NCBI GenBank assembly: GCA_020081605.1
Contig: JAHREC010000040.1
Coordinates: forward strand, 62,001-126,000
Direction: 5' to 3'
DNA from: Albifimbria verrucaria
Taxonomy: Eukaryota; Ascomycota; Sordariomycetes; Hypocreales; Stachybotryaceae
DNA: 64,000 nt
Shown here: positions 22,301-33,629 of the stretch, piece after piece
Position numbering within the stretch: the first letter of the stretch is position 1
How the letters are laid out: every line of letters begins with the position of its first letter
Position numbers and translations under genes: made by a program
The notes under the pieces: generated by a model
What the model saw: only the letters and a program-made list of their open reading frames with translations
The model's database searches: none
What the model was told of the DNA's origin: nothing

Positions 22301-23383
22301 TCGCACCTTCTTTCGAACGATACTGAAAATGCTTTGGCTCTCATCACGCACCTCCTGTTCGATCTTCTCTATAACCCTGCTCCCCGCTAACCCGGGTGTT
22401 AACTGCATCCTATCTACGGCGGCTGCTACCTCGGCTTCGACCATGGCCTCCCACTCCCGCCATGATTGGAATAATACTAAAAATCGGGCCACTTTGATGA
22501 TGCCTGAATATATCGGGGTGTAATTCAATGGTGATACCCATCCGCTCTTCTTGTCATCTTGGATTCCCATGACGGCTAAACTGCTGATGATGATGTTGCT
22601 ATAATGGTCGTGGCTGATGCTGTGGTCGAACCAACTAACTAACATGTTCAAACACAACATTTCCAATTGCGACTCCGCTTCTGCTTGGTCCCAACTGTAA
22701 TCACCGGGGTTGTCGGCGCTTCTGGTCTCATTATCTGTTTCTTCCATGCTGGTGCTCTCATCGCTCTCGCTGTCTTCACTGTCTTGGGTGTGGTTGAATC
22801 GGCCGCTAATGATGTTTCTTCTCGCCTGCTGCCTTGAACGGGCCTCGATAAATCTATCGATATTGTCATCCCATTCGGCCATGGAACATATCTGGCTCTT
22901 ATTCGCCCTATACGGCGGCCGCTCCTCTTCCGGCCATGCGTCCGTTCGCTCGATAATGGATATAATCTGCCGGAAAATCTCTTTATATCGCTTCCATGCA
23001 TCGTCTTCCATCCGGTTTGTGAACGGTCTTCTTGGCTTTGTGGCCGGGTCGCTGCGCTGTATCTCGAATAATGCCGGTCTGCCGACGACTTCGGGCCTGG
23101 CTTTGGCACGGGCCTGGTCCATGCATGCATACTGATGCTCCTTGCAAATTAAAAATGGATAACTAGGGGTAGCTTCCTTAATATGTATATATAATAATTC
23201 CGCTCCACGGAACCCCTGTCCCATGCGCGGCGCCACAGATTCAACACCTTGACTTTGGTCCTGCCCCTGGGCCTGGACAACGTGAAGCTTTGCCACACAA
23301 GTCTCTTTGTCGATTCGCACGGGTTGCAACAATCTGCGTTCAATCTTCCATATCCTCAAAGTCCTTATCAAAGACAACCGCAT
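19400..23383 (-). pseudogene. telomere-linked RecQ-type helicase, nearly full length but frameshifted
   Basis: On the minus strand the N-terminal part (23383-22140) includes MLVSWFDHSISHDHYSN and a long helical region. It continues (22247-21790) after a frameshift at a G run near 22170. A middle part (21798-21158) contains PGRSPDISAIRYENTVNGG and an IHRYVPREVGALI-like run. The motor follows: Walker A ITGTGGGKSLSFMLPA (about 21060), GGTTIVIVPLVSLRDDL (motif Ia), VVIDECQVLL (motif II, DExC in place of DExH), FLTATLPP (motif III), TKALGLGIDVPDVRLVLH and QESGRAGRDR (motifs V and VI). After it lie cysteine modules CVVCWEDGH and CFECGMPQ. Fungal genes of this class sit in subtelomeres, often in multiple copies. 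At least four frame changes occur, some at homopolymers. Base composition is GC-richer than neighbours. It is intact in layout but not in frame. Confidence 0.85.
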
Positions 23384-23576
23384 GAGTGCTATGCATCTCT
23401 ATAAATGCATTAAGGCAGGCCAGGTGAGCGACAGACATATTATGGATGCACTAGACGTGATTGGCATATCAAGCATCTCATCTACAACTAAAACATAATT
23501 TGGATCGCTGTGTGCTATCCAAGCCATAAACAAAATCTACACCAAACCTCCCGGCGCCCGTGTCGACCGTCAGGTT

Positions 23577-24300
23577 ATGGCGCCGCAACTCAACAGGGCA
23601 AAATGGTGGGAAAGCTTGCGGGGTTTAGGAAGCGAAAGACTCCAAGCTGCAATGAGCTGCATCGCCTACTTCGAAACTGGAGGTCTTGAAGTCGATCTCA
23701 AGGAATTGGGGCAACATGTCTTTGCTCTCCGTCATGCGACATCGATTTTTGTGGCGAGTCGTCTTTTGGGCGACCCTGCTGACGATGTGATCGAGCATGG
23801 CATCGAGAGTCAAAGGCAACGTCGGCAAACCGGGGCTTTCCATTTCTAATCACCCTTCCGGATCCCAAGCGGCAGCGTTTTGGTCCATCATCCTGGCATT
23901 TGATGTCGCACGAAAAATACGACGGAGAGAGACTTAGTGGCTTCCAAGGAACGTCTTTCCATCTATCATTTACTGGGTACACTCATTCATTGGAAGTCGG
24001 CCATTGTAGCAGACGAGGTGTGCTGCATACCTGCTCGAGACCGCTATATCTGTCTACAACAAGGGCAAATGCTAAGCAGACTTGGATATTCTCAAAGCTT
24101 CAAGACACTATAAGAAAACAGTGGGTGCATCTTGCGGTGATAACTGCATCGCTCGCAACACTATCCCTGACATCTCTTTTGTGTCGGTTGATACCTGGTT
24201 CGAGATTCTTGACCCTCCTAGAAATGAGCAACGTGCCGTGGTGTACGCTACGGGCAATCCCATTGCAAGGCTCGTAACAGCAGCTTTGACTTAACAATGG
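23577..24300 (+). pseudogene. decayed conserved fungal protein of unknown function
   Basis: The 90-codon frame at 23577-23849 has EVDLKELGQHVFALRHATS and SRLLGDPADDV. After frame changes come MSHEKYDGERLSGFQGTSFH (about 23900) and, in a third frame, DTWFEILDPPRNEQRAVVYA (about 24195-24255). I know this order of motifs from a family of uncharacterised fungal proteins of several hundred residues, but I cannot give it a function. Three frames are needed for one protein, so this copy is dead or mis-sequenced. Confidence 0.45.
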
Positions 24301-24662
24301 GATCGAAAAGTACTTGTCCTGTGGAGAAGGTGTGTTGGAGGTGCCAAGGGCAGTCATTTATTAGTATTTCGACCATGAATTCGGGCTCTAGGACCAATAA
24401 CTCATACATTAACCCAGTGCTATTTCAGGATTAGTCAGAAACAAGTAGTATACTGAATGGCCATGAGAATGCCATGGAGACCGTGGTTGGAAATTGGCCT
24501 AATGTTTATTAATTATATTAACCAGAACGTGAAATAGTGGACTGGACGACGCCAAGCATTTCAAGTGTCGAATAGCTTTTGCGTTCTGTCTTAACGTCAC
24601 GTTATGCATCCCCTCATAGTCCAAGCCCCCAAAACTTCAATCTTGCGTCCATTCTGCACGTC
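24301..24662. other. no recognisable gene
   Basis: AT-leaning spacer between the decayed gene and the 3' end of the CFEM gene; no frame of interest on either strand. Confidence 0.4.
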
Positions 24663-25193
24663 CTAGAACATAAAGCCTACGGCAACAGCAACCACGCAGC
24701 CTACCAGTTCAGCAATGCCCGGTATTCTAATCGCACCAGCCGCGTCGGGTTTATCTGATTCCTTGTCGGAAGGCTTCGAGGAAGAGTTGGCATTCGCGTC
24801 AATCTTCTCGGCAAAAGCTCTGCCGCCTCCTTCTTCTCCTTGTCAGAGGGTTGGGTTTCCCACATGCCACAGACACCGCCAAAAGCGATCGAAAAGTCTT
24901 GAAAATTGTTAATCGAGGAGCGAGACCAAAGATAAGGAAAGACACAAACCTGCAGAACAGCCCACATCTACATCATTAGCAACAGCGATGGGAATGCTGC
25001 CGAGGTGATTGCACATGCACTCGAATGTGTCTGAATTGATATTGTCCACTTTGCAATCGGCTTCCTCCAAAGCGTCACGGAGAGCTCCCCGCGAGCAATT
25101 CGGAAACTTCTTCACATAGTCGGGTAAGTTTTCCAAAGCAACAACGCTGGATAGGGAGGCAGAAGTGCCTATGACGATCGAGGCAAGTCTCAT
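24663..25193 (-). CDS. secreted CFEM-domain protein, possibly GPI-anchored
   Basis: I choose the ATG at 25193, because MRLASIVIGTSASLSSVVA is a good signal peptide. An upstream frame extension lacks one. The mature part has NC, DC, ECMC and GC cysteines at CFEM-like spacing. An intron (24949-24898, 52 bp) joins GCSA to DFSIAFGGVCGMW, supplying another cysteine. Six cysteines are visible against the usual eight. Past 24860 the reading frame ends in low-similarity sequence. Shifting by one base near 24820-24840 gives a Ser/Lys-rich linker and a hydrophobic tail (VGCVVAVAVGFMF) ending at 24663, as expected for a GPI signal. A frameshift or unrecognised intron is therefore likely. CFEM proteins act at the cell surface in haem/iron capture or host interaction. 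Confidence 0.7.
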
Positions 25194-27230
25194 TTTAGTG
25201 GTTGTCGATGGCGGTGGCAACAAAGAAGACGGCGTTTGAGTGAAGGAAATATTCTGTATCAAGCTCACAGCAGTACTTGGGGATGATAGCCTAGAAAGCA
25301 GGCAATGTTCTTATAAACTTCTCTCGACGCGAAGCTGAACACCGTGCGGCTGATCACCTAGGGCACGGCTCCCAGCTGAACCTTTCCCGGATCTTTCTTC
25401 ACAGCTGAAAAGCCACCAATTTCGGACACCCAATGGTAAAGTAACACTACACGGTCCCTCATGTCTAAATTTGTCTCATATTTCATATTTTTATATACGT
25501 GGCGTGGGCATAAAGAAAAAGATGACATTCGCCATCCCAACACAACTCTGTGGTCTTGACTCAGACCAAGTTGGTTCAAGGCTCGGGGCGGGCCATACAC
25601 TACAGATGTTGCAACCAGCCTCGTGAAGTTTTCACTTTACTTTTAGCTTAGCGGTTTGGTAGCAATTAACTCATGGATCAGAGATTTCTTCGGAATCTAA
25701 GCCATCTAAATGGCCGTCTGCATGCACACACACATTGCTGTCTGCTGTATATATAGTGTTCATATTAGAACCACCACTTCTACCTCGGTCTTCAATGTTG
25801 CTCCCTTCAGGGGTGGCGGTCGCCATGGAATCAGGATTCCGCATGTCTCTTGTCAAAAATAGACACAAGAGTTCCTGCTGTGGCGAGTTCCATTGCAAAA
25901 GTCGGTCAAGGACTAAACAGTCGGCTGAGTCATTCGGAGGTCAATGTAATGGCTATTTGTCGCACATTGGCGCCGAGGCCTGCATTAAACTGCGAAAAGA
26001 CGTGGCTTCAGTTTCGATAGGTCAGAATGATTGAGCGAAGGTGCAGCATACGTCGAGGCGCCTTGAAAAGGCCCTTGCCATAGTTTCTGCGCTCAATGTA
26101 GGGCCTGGACTAATGTCCTCCTAGAGAACATTATCCTTTGAGGCTTGTCTGCTGGAGCAAAAGATATCTCTTCCGGTTAGAGCCAGTACAATTCTCAATC
26201 ATGTTACATGCTCCAGCTGTTGATTGTTCATGATAGGGCTCCTGCCCGCCACACACCCCTCCACAGAGCCAGCTTGCCGCCCCTCTGGGAGGCTTGCGAA
26301 GGCTCCCGCTTCCCAGTCGTCTTCGGCTGAACCCTAGTTGATTCGGTAGGTCGAGACAAGGTTGATCCCGCGCGCTACATATCTCTTCTAGCTTAAGAAA
26401 GGTTGCTTAATCTATTCCGGGTTGCGGAGTCCCTATGTCCTTTGTCTCATGAGGCTTTGAATCATCAAGAAAATAAATTAGCAGTGGCGTATTCTTACCC
26501 TAGATATCAATCGTGATAAAGTTACACTCGAGGTTAAGGTATAGCGTCGTTGTCAAGATATCCTAGGGATAAGGTGGTAGGCAAATGCGGTAGTGTCTGT
26601 TTGCAGCCTGCCTGGATTCCTGATAAATGCAGAATCAAGGGTTAAGCTGATGCGGACTATGCAGTCTCCAGCGGTACTGTGCACCACTGACCTTGTTTCC
26701 TAAATGATTTATTGAATCGTATGGGGACACGGCTCGCTCGGTGGCTTCAGGGTCGAGTCCATCGATATGTAGGTAGAGTATAAGACTCTTTTGAACCACC
26801 AAGCCTAGATAACAAGACGCAGCTCAGCTGGTAGGTTGGGAGACGGACAAAATGTATGGAGATGGATTTGGTACCTGAAATGATGCTTATTACACGTGGG
26901 TATACGGTCAGGTCAGCGGCTGATCTAGCATGAGATAAGAAATTGACTGAAGATATATACAACCATTTTATACCTGGGGCCTCATGTACCATGTTTATCG
27001 CGGGAATGGCCTCGTTCGAATTCCACCTTTTATTGCTTTCGTATTGATTTGCATAACATGGAAGAAGGGATGTATCTGCAAGCTGGCTACCTTAGCAAGG
27101 TTACCAATAACGGTGTCGCTGTTTCGCATGATTGGAACATGCGAAGATACATTTGTTGGTCACACAGAGTATTTTTCATGCAACGGTATTATCCTTTTGC
27201 CTAGCTGCCGTACATAGACTATAACCGTTG
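25194..27230. other. long stretch without recognisable genes
   Basis: Short frames occur (25358-25600 minus, 25671-25898 minus, 25735-26034 plus, 26747-26992 minus, 26984-27217 plus) but none resembles a family or has convincing splice partners. I looked for tRNA cloverleaf and rRNA segments around 26280-26780 and found nothing I can support. Confidence 0.4.
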
Positions 27231-27258
27231 CTTGATCCACAGTAGCGCGACCTCTCAC

Positions 27259-27980
27259 TTATTTCCTCCCTCCCCATACAGCAAAATGAAACCAGTTAAA
27301 AACCACAAGCTTGCATATAATCAGCATCCAACATGCCAGTGTCTCCAACCCTCCTGCCATCGGAACAATATGTGCCGCTGCATTAAATGGCATATCGTCA
27401 CATTGAGTGATGGCCTGGCTGGATTCTGTGTTCTGGAATTTTCCGACAGCTGTATACGAAAAGGATTTGCCGTCCTTGAATTTGAGCTCGAGCTGTGTAC
27501 GTAGAGTCAATATGGGTGGCAGGCCAGGATATCCTTAATGACGCTCCGAAGAACTTACGGCTGATCGATAACGGAGGTTGACCTTGCTTTGAACGGGGAC
27601 AGCCCAGCATACGGCTGCTTCGCCAGGTCGTACTCTTGTGTTGAGAGCGTAGCGTGTCATGACCTATGAATTTCTCATGTCAGCCAGAGCAAATGCTCCA
27701 ATTTTGTCCGCTGTACGCTGGTGACATATCTTACCCTTTGTATTTCCGTGTCTTCCTTGCTATCGATGCTTTTGGTGATTTGTTTAAAGACAAATTTGGC
27801 GGTCAAGTCTGCCTTGACCTTGGATTCGGCGCTTGCGAATGGAGTGGCGGCTTTCCAGAACAATTCGCCACCAATTGTGGCTCTAAGTTTGTCGCCAAGT
27901 TCTCATCCTCCCTCGTGAGAGAAGGAAACCTTGGTCTGGGTTTCCGTTGTCAGATACAGTTCCCTTCAATCTTGCGTTAG
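27259..27980 (-). pseudogene. fragmented ORFs, possibly an aerolysin-fold (ETX/MTX2-like) protein
   Basis: Three minus-strand frames appear to belong together: 27863-27675, a middle part near 27660-27560, and 27510-27259. They show alternating polar/hydrophobic Ser/Thr-rich strands, a segment near 27600 with a PGE..-CWAVPV pattern, and a KDGKSFSYTAVGKF pattern near 27470. These are reminiscent of the beta-rich stem and membrane-distal parts of aerolysin-like pore-forming proteins. The match is weak and rests on pattern only. The frames are separated by stops, so no intact protein is encoded. It could instead be an unknown beta-sandwich protein. Confidence 0.25.
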
Positions 27981-28068
27981 AGGTTCCCTGTCATCAACCT
28001 GAGGATTCGCAAAGGGAAAGGGCTGGAAATCTGTGGAGGATCGCCAACTTACTCAAATGGCTTTTCGC

Positions 28069-31000
28069 TTAACACCTCGACTGAGACTCGAATATGGCAT
28101 CCCTCAGAACAACCTTGTCAGGCCCAGCGCTAGAAAACATGGGTTGAATGGCGTCAATAGCATCTCCACTGTTGGTGAGAAATCCCATGAGCATGCCAAG
28201 GCCGTCCCTACCTCGGTCCAGCTTGTACTCAGGTGGAGGGTTGTCCCAGTACTTTTCGGCATTCACTCGCTCCTTGCCTGGCATCGCCATGACAATACGG
28301 CCAACGCCTCCGTTCCAACCACCAGCCCAAAAAGACAACTCATTGAACGAGTTTCTGAAGGGATCCCATGTCATGGATCCTATGCAGTAATGGTTATCAA
28401 TGGCAACCTTGGCACCTCTCTCAACCTCACTGCCGTCGGTAAATTTTATTCTGAGGTAACGAAGTGCGTCTTTATCAGCTCTGGCTTCGGTAAAGTACGG
28501 GAAACGCCCTGATTCCATTTGGCATCGCAAATTGTCACGCCTGTCTCCATGTTACCGATCATACCGTTGCCAAGCGACATGAATCTCTGCAACTGGCAGT
28601 TATCGGCCGGAACAGGAGCTGGTGTTGAAGGCTTCGGGGTGGTCGATCCACTAGGCACAGGAGAAAGGTCACCGTCCATGACCGCACCGTCACCGGTAAC
28701 ATCGACAAGACCACAGGAAGGGCTGAAATACGTAATTGCCTCGTTGTTGAAGGTTTCTGTGATCAAATGCTGGTCTGCTCTTCCATTGCCGTCAAGATCC
28801 GCATAGTATGTGCAGGTACCTTCCATCTTGGGAGACTATGCAGCCTTGTCTTGTTTTCTCCAGTGAAAGGAAGAGCCAGCATTGGCAGTTGTGCTTACGC
28901 GTCCACCGTTATACCTTTAACTTCTGTATCAGCAGAGTACTCGGCACCAAGATGCTGCGTTGGCTCTTCTAGGGGTTCATAAGACATACCAAATGAAAGT
29001 TTCACCATTGAACTTGTCGGTCCAAACCATGTCCTCAGTGCCGTCTCCTTTGACATCAGCCCATCTCAAGTTCGCACGATCCTTACCTTCTGCAAACTTG
29101 ATTTGACCAACATTCTCGAAGCTACCATCATTTTTGTGAGGATAACCACTGACCTTTCCTTCTGACGCAAGGCACAGGTAGTCGGCCCGCTTATTGCCTG
29201 TCAGATCGGCAAGGCGAACAGATACTGGAGATCATAGTTTCTTAGCGGCACGCAACTTTCTCAAAGTGAATCATTTAGTTTAGCAATGACTTACAGTCGA
29301 AAATTGCCAACACCCTCTTGTTAGGACATGTCAGACCTGGCGCTGCATTTGCGAGTTAAGTCCACTCCCAGCGACCTTGTTGTGGGTATTCGTTTAGGAA
29401 CACCTCAACAGCATTGTTGTTCGGGTTGACGTAAATGATATCGTAATCGCCATCGCCATCTCAGTCTACAAGATGCAGATCTCGGCGGTCAAGATTCCTC
29501 GGGGATTCCAGATGACTCCAGGAGCAGGATCCCAGAAACTGGCACCATCGCTGTCAGTGATTGGCTTTTTACCCCGGTTGGCAAAGAGTTCCATTTTGCC
29601 TGTAGACCAGGCCCAGACATAGTCCACCGGTCCGTCTTTGTGGCCCATCATGTTGCAGTACTTGCTACCATCCGCGACGGGCTTGCTACCGCCTGCGCCA
29701 ATGTTCTTCCAGACTCGCGTAGTCATCCTGTGCCACCCACTACTGAGCGCCTTGTGCTGAAGGAAGACATAGTCCTGACTAGGTACGCCTCCAAAGTGTG
29801 CTTTGTGTCCAAAGATACGGGCAAAATGAATCCAGTTTCGGATGTTTTTCTCCTTGTCAGTTTGGTAAATGGCCATGCCCTTGTGAGTTGGGCCAGAAGA
29901 TTCGCCCTTGAGAAATCCTTCGAGCCAGGCGACGTCGCGCATTGGTCCATGCGGTAATGGCACCTTCTTGACCGACCCAAAGCCAATCGTCACGGCCCTG
30001 CATCTCGCATTAGCTTGAGGGACGATAACAGAGCTTTCGATGCCAAAGCTTACGTCTCCATTGATGTCCTCAAATCGTACGCCGCGGATATAACCCATTC
30101 CTTTCGCAGTAAATCTTAGACCTAATAGTTGCCAATATTGAGGAATTGGGTCGATCCAACCATTCCTCCAAAAGTGAACGTTGCCTGTGTCATCAATGAT
30201 ACCGTCGTCGCCGCGGCCATCGCCATCAATGCCCGCCAAGATTACCCGGTCTTGGGCGTAGCCCTCATTCGTCTTGATGAGAGCAGTCGCACTGACACGT
30301 TTAAAGGTAGGCGGTTTTGCTGCAGCACGGTTACCATCGCCTTGGTTCACGGATAGATATGCATTACCTTGAAGGCCGGTGCAGACAATATCATCCAGCC
30401 CATCCGCCGTCAAATCAATAAAGTGGAGACCTCTGGGGATGCAAGTCAGGTCACCGTTGAAGTCGGCGATTTTGTTGAACTTGCCCTGGCCATCGCCAGA
30501 ATTTGCCCTTCACCGAGAAGTTAGATATGCAGCCCATGAGTGCTTTTCGTTGCATGATTGAAAACGAGGATCGATTCGAATACAAATGGTGTATCAGTAC
30601 TTACCAAGGTGTAAAGACATGCCCGGTGTCGCTCTTATTGATCCAAGCGACCAGGTTATCATATTCTTGTGAAAACAGCCTATCGAACCGTCATTGGCCA
30701 CGATCCCACTCGCTATCATATGTCCATCGAACCTGTTGTTTTCATAGGTCAGAGCCAGCACTTAAGAGCTTAGGTGTGCAATAACAAACGCCTTCCGAAA
30801 TAGTATCGTGCTGATAGATGCCGTCGTTCGTGCCAAAGCCCCTTTGGGTCTTCCCGCCAGGATGGATTCTATTTCCTGCGAACTTGTCGCAGCTTGTGCT
30901 TGCTCTATTGTCGAAGGCACTGGGTGTGACAAGTTTACCGTCGGCAGCCGCCTGGTTAATCGCTTTGTAGAAGGCCGCCGCCGTCTTCTTATGCCCTGCG

Positions 31001-31619
31001 GCCCAAGAGAGCAAGCTGTTAGTCTGTGTACAGCGCCACTGGGAACAATCTGAAGAACATACATTAGGATGAATCCTGTCTGAGTTCATATCATCCCACG
31101 TGATCCAGTGATTGGTGTTGCTTGGCTCCATTTCCGCAACATCGATGCATTTACCATCCTGAGCACGGGCGGTGACGAGGTCACGATATTTGTCGTTAAT
31201 AACCAGATGAGGCTGTACACCAGCAGCAATGCCAGTGGAAATCAGCGTGAAGAGTATGACACAGGTCTGAGACATGCCTTCCGCTCCCCAGGTGGAATAT
31301 AGAAGGGCATCCATGCGCTCACCTGCCTGGTTGGGCGACACGTTACCATTAGCGTCGTTGGTTCCACCGTTTATGATGGTGATATTAGGCTAGGCAACAG
31401 CTAGAGTAGCTTTTCGAAATAGCATTTCTTTGCGCTCTCTCAATTACCTTGAAGCCCGTTGATCTAGGTACCCTTGCTGTGATTTGTGCTATCAGGTCGC
31501 CAGGGACTGCCTCGTGACCCTATGGAAACATAGTCAGGATCGATTTGCAGTACAGTCAGCGCCAATATCGTCACCCTATCCTTCATTGTAGAGGGTACTC
31601 CGTGCTTGGGTATAGGGTT

Positions 31620-31620
<1 letters not shown>
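28069..31620 (-). pseudogene. GDSL/SGNH esterase fused to FG-GAP (VCBS) repeats, 5'-truncated
   Basis: The minus strand enters at the (GT)n microsatellite with VPSTMKDR. A 55-bp intron can be placed before GHEAVPGDLIAQITARV, and another before PNITIINGGTNDANGN, which carries SGNH block III (GxND). NSDRIHPN near 31070 is block V (DxxH). Then come LFSQEYDNLVAWINKSDTGH-type linker and several FG-GAP repeats: FIDLTADGLDDIVC, AGIDGDGRGDDGI, GDGDYDIIYVNPNNN and YYADLDGNGRADQH. A Thr/Pro linker and a C-terminal domain of about 150 residues end at 28069. Block I with the catalytic serine (GDS) and the signal peptide are not found upstream. Several internal stops or frame changes exist. Such proteins are secreted carbohydrate esterases in fungi (CE3-like). 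Confidence 0.75.

Positions 31621-31621
<1 letters not shown>

Positions 31622-31658
<37 letters not shown>
31622..31658. repeat. (GT)n microsatellite
   Basis: About 18 uninterrupted GT units. It marks the exact point at which esterase coding similarity stops, followed on the right by a short TAA/ACT-rich run (31672-31714). Confidence 0.9.
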
Positions 31659-31662
<4 letters not shown>

Positions 31663-31810
31663 TGTCTGCCACTACTACTAAATTACGACAACTACTACTA
31701 CTAATAATAATAATAATGGGGCGTAGGGGCGGGCCGTAATGCATCGGGTGAGTTTTGGCCCCGGGGCGAAACTGACATACAGGCCCCTCTACCAAACTTC
31801 AACCAATTTC

Positions 31811-32238
31811 CTATCTCCTAGAGCGCCTGAAGCTGCAGAAATTGTAACCAACTAAGGAATTGGCCAATTAGAACCAGATAAAATCAGATACATCAAAAAC
31901 CTAATAAATTAGCCGATGATAGATGTACCAGCATTGCCCTCGTTACATATAGCTACACGCAACGGTAGCTAACTCAGCCTTGCTATTATTGAGGATGATA
32001 TCTATGTCGAGGCTTTTATTAGTAGAAACAGCAGCTGCAGCAGCAAGAGGGCCTGGCGCCGGGCCCTCCCCTACTATTAATTTATTGATCCTTTGTCGTC
32101 CATCGATATATCGTTAAAAGCCCCTACCTATCATTTTTGGTGATATAGCGTTAAAGATGTTACTTTATGTATAGACATATGACTAAGACGCTGTGGGGAC
32201 TATACATTTTCTGCAGCTTCGGGCGCTCTAGGAGATAG
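31811..32238. mobile_element. 428-bp MITE with near-perfect terminal inverted repeats
   Basis: The left end begins ctatctcctagagcgcctga and continues agctgcagaaa. The right end (32207-32238) is its reverse complement with one mismatch, ending ctctaggagatag. Thirty-one bases pair. The ends fit a TA target duplication (TA at 31812-31813 and 32236-32237), which would point to the Tc1/mariner superfamily with terminal repeats starting TCTCCTAG. There is no coding capacity. The interior is AT-rich with a GC-rich block near 32050. Confidence 0.85.
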
Positions 32239-32626
32239 TCCTTGTGAATAATCCCATAGCTGTGGACATGAAAATTATAATTGTTATCACTATCATGGGA
32301 CCATTGGGCGCCTTCCTCTTGCTAGATCAATACAAAAGTCTGATCACCGTTTGCCCGAAAAGAGTGCCCACCAATGTTTGTCATTGTCCCGGAACCAAAG
32401 TGGTTGTACTGTTGATTGTAATTTCCTTGCTGGGTCGCCGCAAGACTGTAAGGTGCAGAAACGAGTGGACAATCTCCATCGCTGCTACGGCAGTTCCTCT
32501 CACAGAGCGAGAAGACGTCTGACAGCCGCGTGTATAGGCCTGAGCTCGGAATCGTCATCGGCAACCCTGTCTCCTCGATTCAGTGTGTATTTCAACGATA
32601 TCAGTTCCCTTAGATACTGCTCCTTA

Positions 32627-33325
32627 TCACTGGAATCTCTCAAGTGAGTCGTTAATCCTAGTCGACGAAGCTACGAGTTGGGTGCAGCCAAGTCGCCCAT
32701 CTCTTCGATAGCCCCTCTCTTTCTTTCGAGCCTCTTTACATTTTGACTGAAATACTTGCGTGGCCTGTTCGACGGCAGTAATCATGTTTGCCCGCACACG
32801 CTCAAGACTCGCCAGGTAATGGCCTCTTCCGACTTCGAATACTTGCTGCGTGGGCCCTTGGCAAAAAGCTGCTGATAGAACACCCCAATTCTCCAATGGG
32901 TGGAATCCACATCCGTTTGAACAGGCTCGGTGCTCCGGGGCCAGGCTTCTGACCCAGTTCAACGTGATGCACTTTCCAAAGATGCTCGTTCCTTTGTCTG
33001 GTGTTCGCGCTTACAGTCCGGCAGTCTGTGGTAAAGGTACATCGAAACCCTCCACTCTTGGGCATGCCGAGTGATTCTATTGGCAGACTATTATCCTGGA
33101 TATGTTGTATGGTCAATATCTTATGGTTGCTATTGACAAGATCGAGTGTTTCAGCCCATAACTTGACTTTATCGATCTCATTCTTCGCAAGGCTGTGTGG
33201 TATAGCGTGCAAATGTGCCTGGATTCTATGGGTACTTGCAGACTTACAACAAGAAGGCGTAGGTCATTTACGTAGATAAAAGTACTACATCGTGTATTCT
33301 CATATTTAGGCATGAGTAAATGCAC
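32627..33325 (-). pseudogene. OrsD-type (DUF3505) zinc-finger fragment with frameshifts
   Basis: From about 33310 the minus strand reads FIYVNDLRLLVV and then, in shifted frames, a CKYP element and AHLHAIPHSLAKNEIDKVKL, the finger and helix at the start of OrsD-family proteins. Further on, FRCTFTTDCRTVS and NEHLWKVHH form a second C..C...H...H finger. FCQGPTQQVFEVGRG corresponds to the family's CQRFF.QG....FFEV string. RVRANMITAVEQATQVFQSK closes it near 32750. At least three frame changes occur. The piece lacks a helicase partner. About 300 bp upstream lies repeat array B. Confidence 0.6.
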
Positions 33326-33629
33326 AAACCGAAGAAATCGGAAACTCTTCTCTTCTCATCCTCGACTTCTGAGCCCAATGCTAGGTGTTTGAATAAGTGC
33401 GACCGCCATGCCTTTACATGGCAGTCAGAGAAAGCCCCTGATTGGACGTTCCTTGCAGGCCACCCCTGTTGGCAAAAGAGCGTCAAAGACAGAGGGTATG
33501 GGTGGTGGTGGTCATTTTATAGTCATTGCAATGATTCCAGGATAGAAATAATATCCTTACCGTGACCCTGGTATTATAGTCTACGAACTTACTATATTTT
33601 TTCGCTTATTACATTGTCTATTGCGGATT

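Noticed and set aside
26700..26780. A tRNA-like stretch (ggctcgctcggtggc... gggtcgagtcc)
   Set aside because: It resembles a T-loop but I could not build an acceptor stem or anticodon arm at tRNA spacing.
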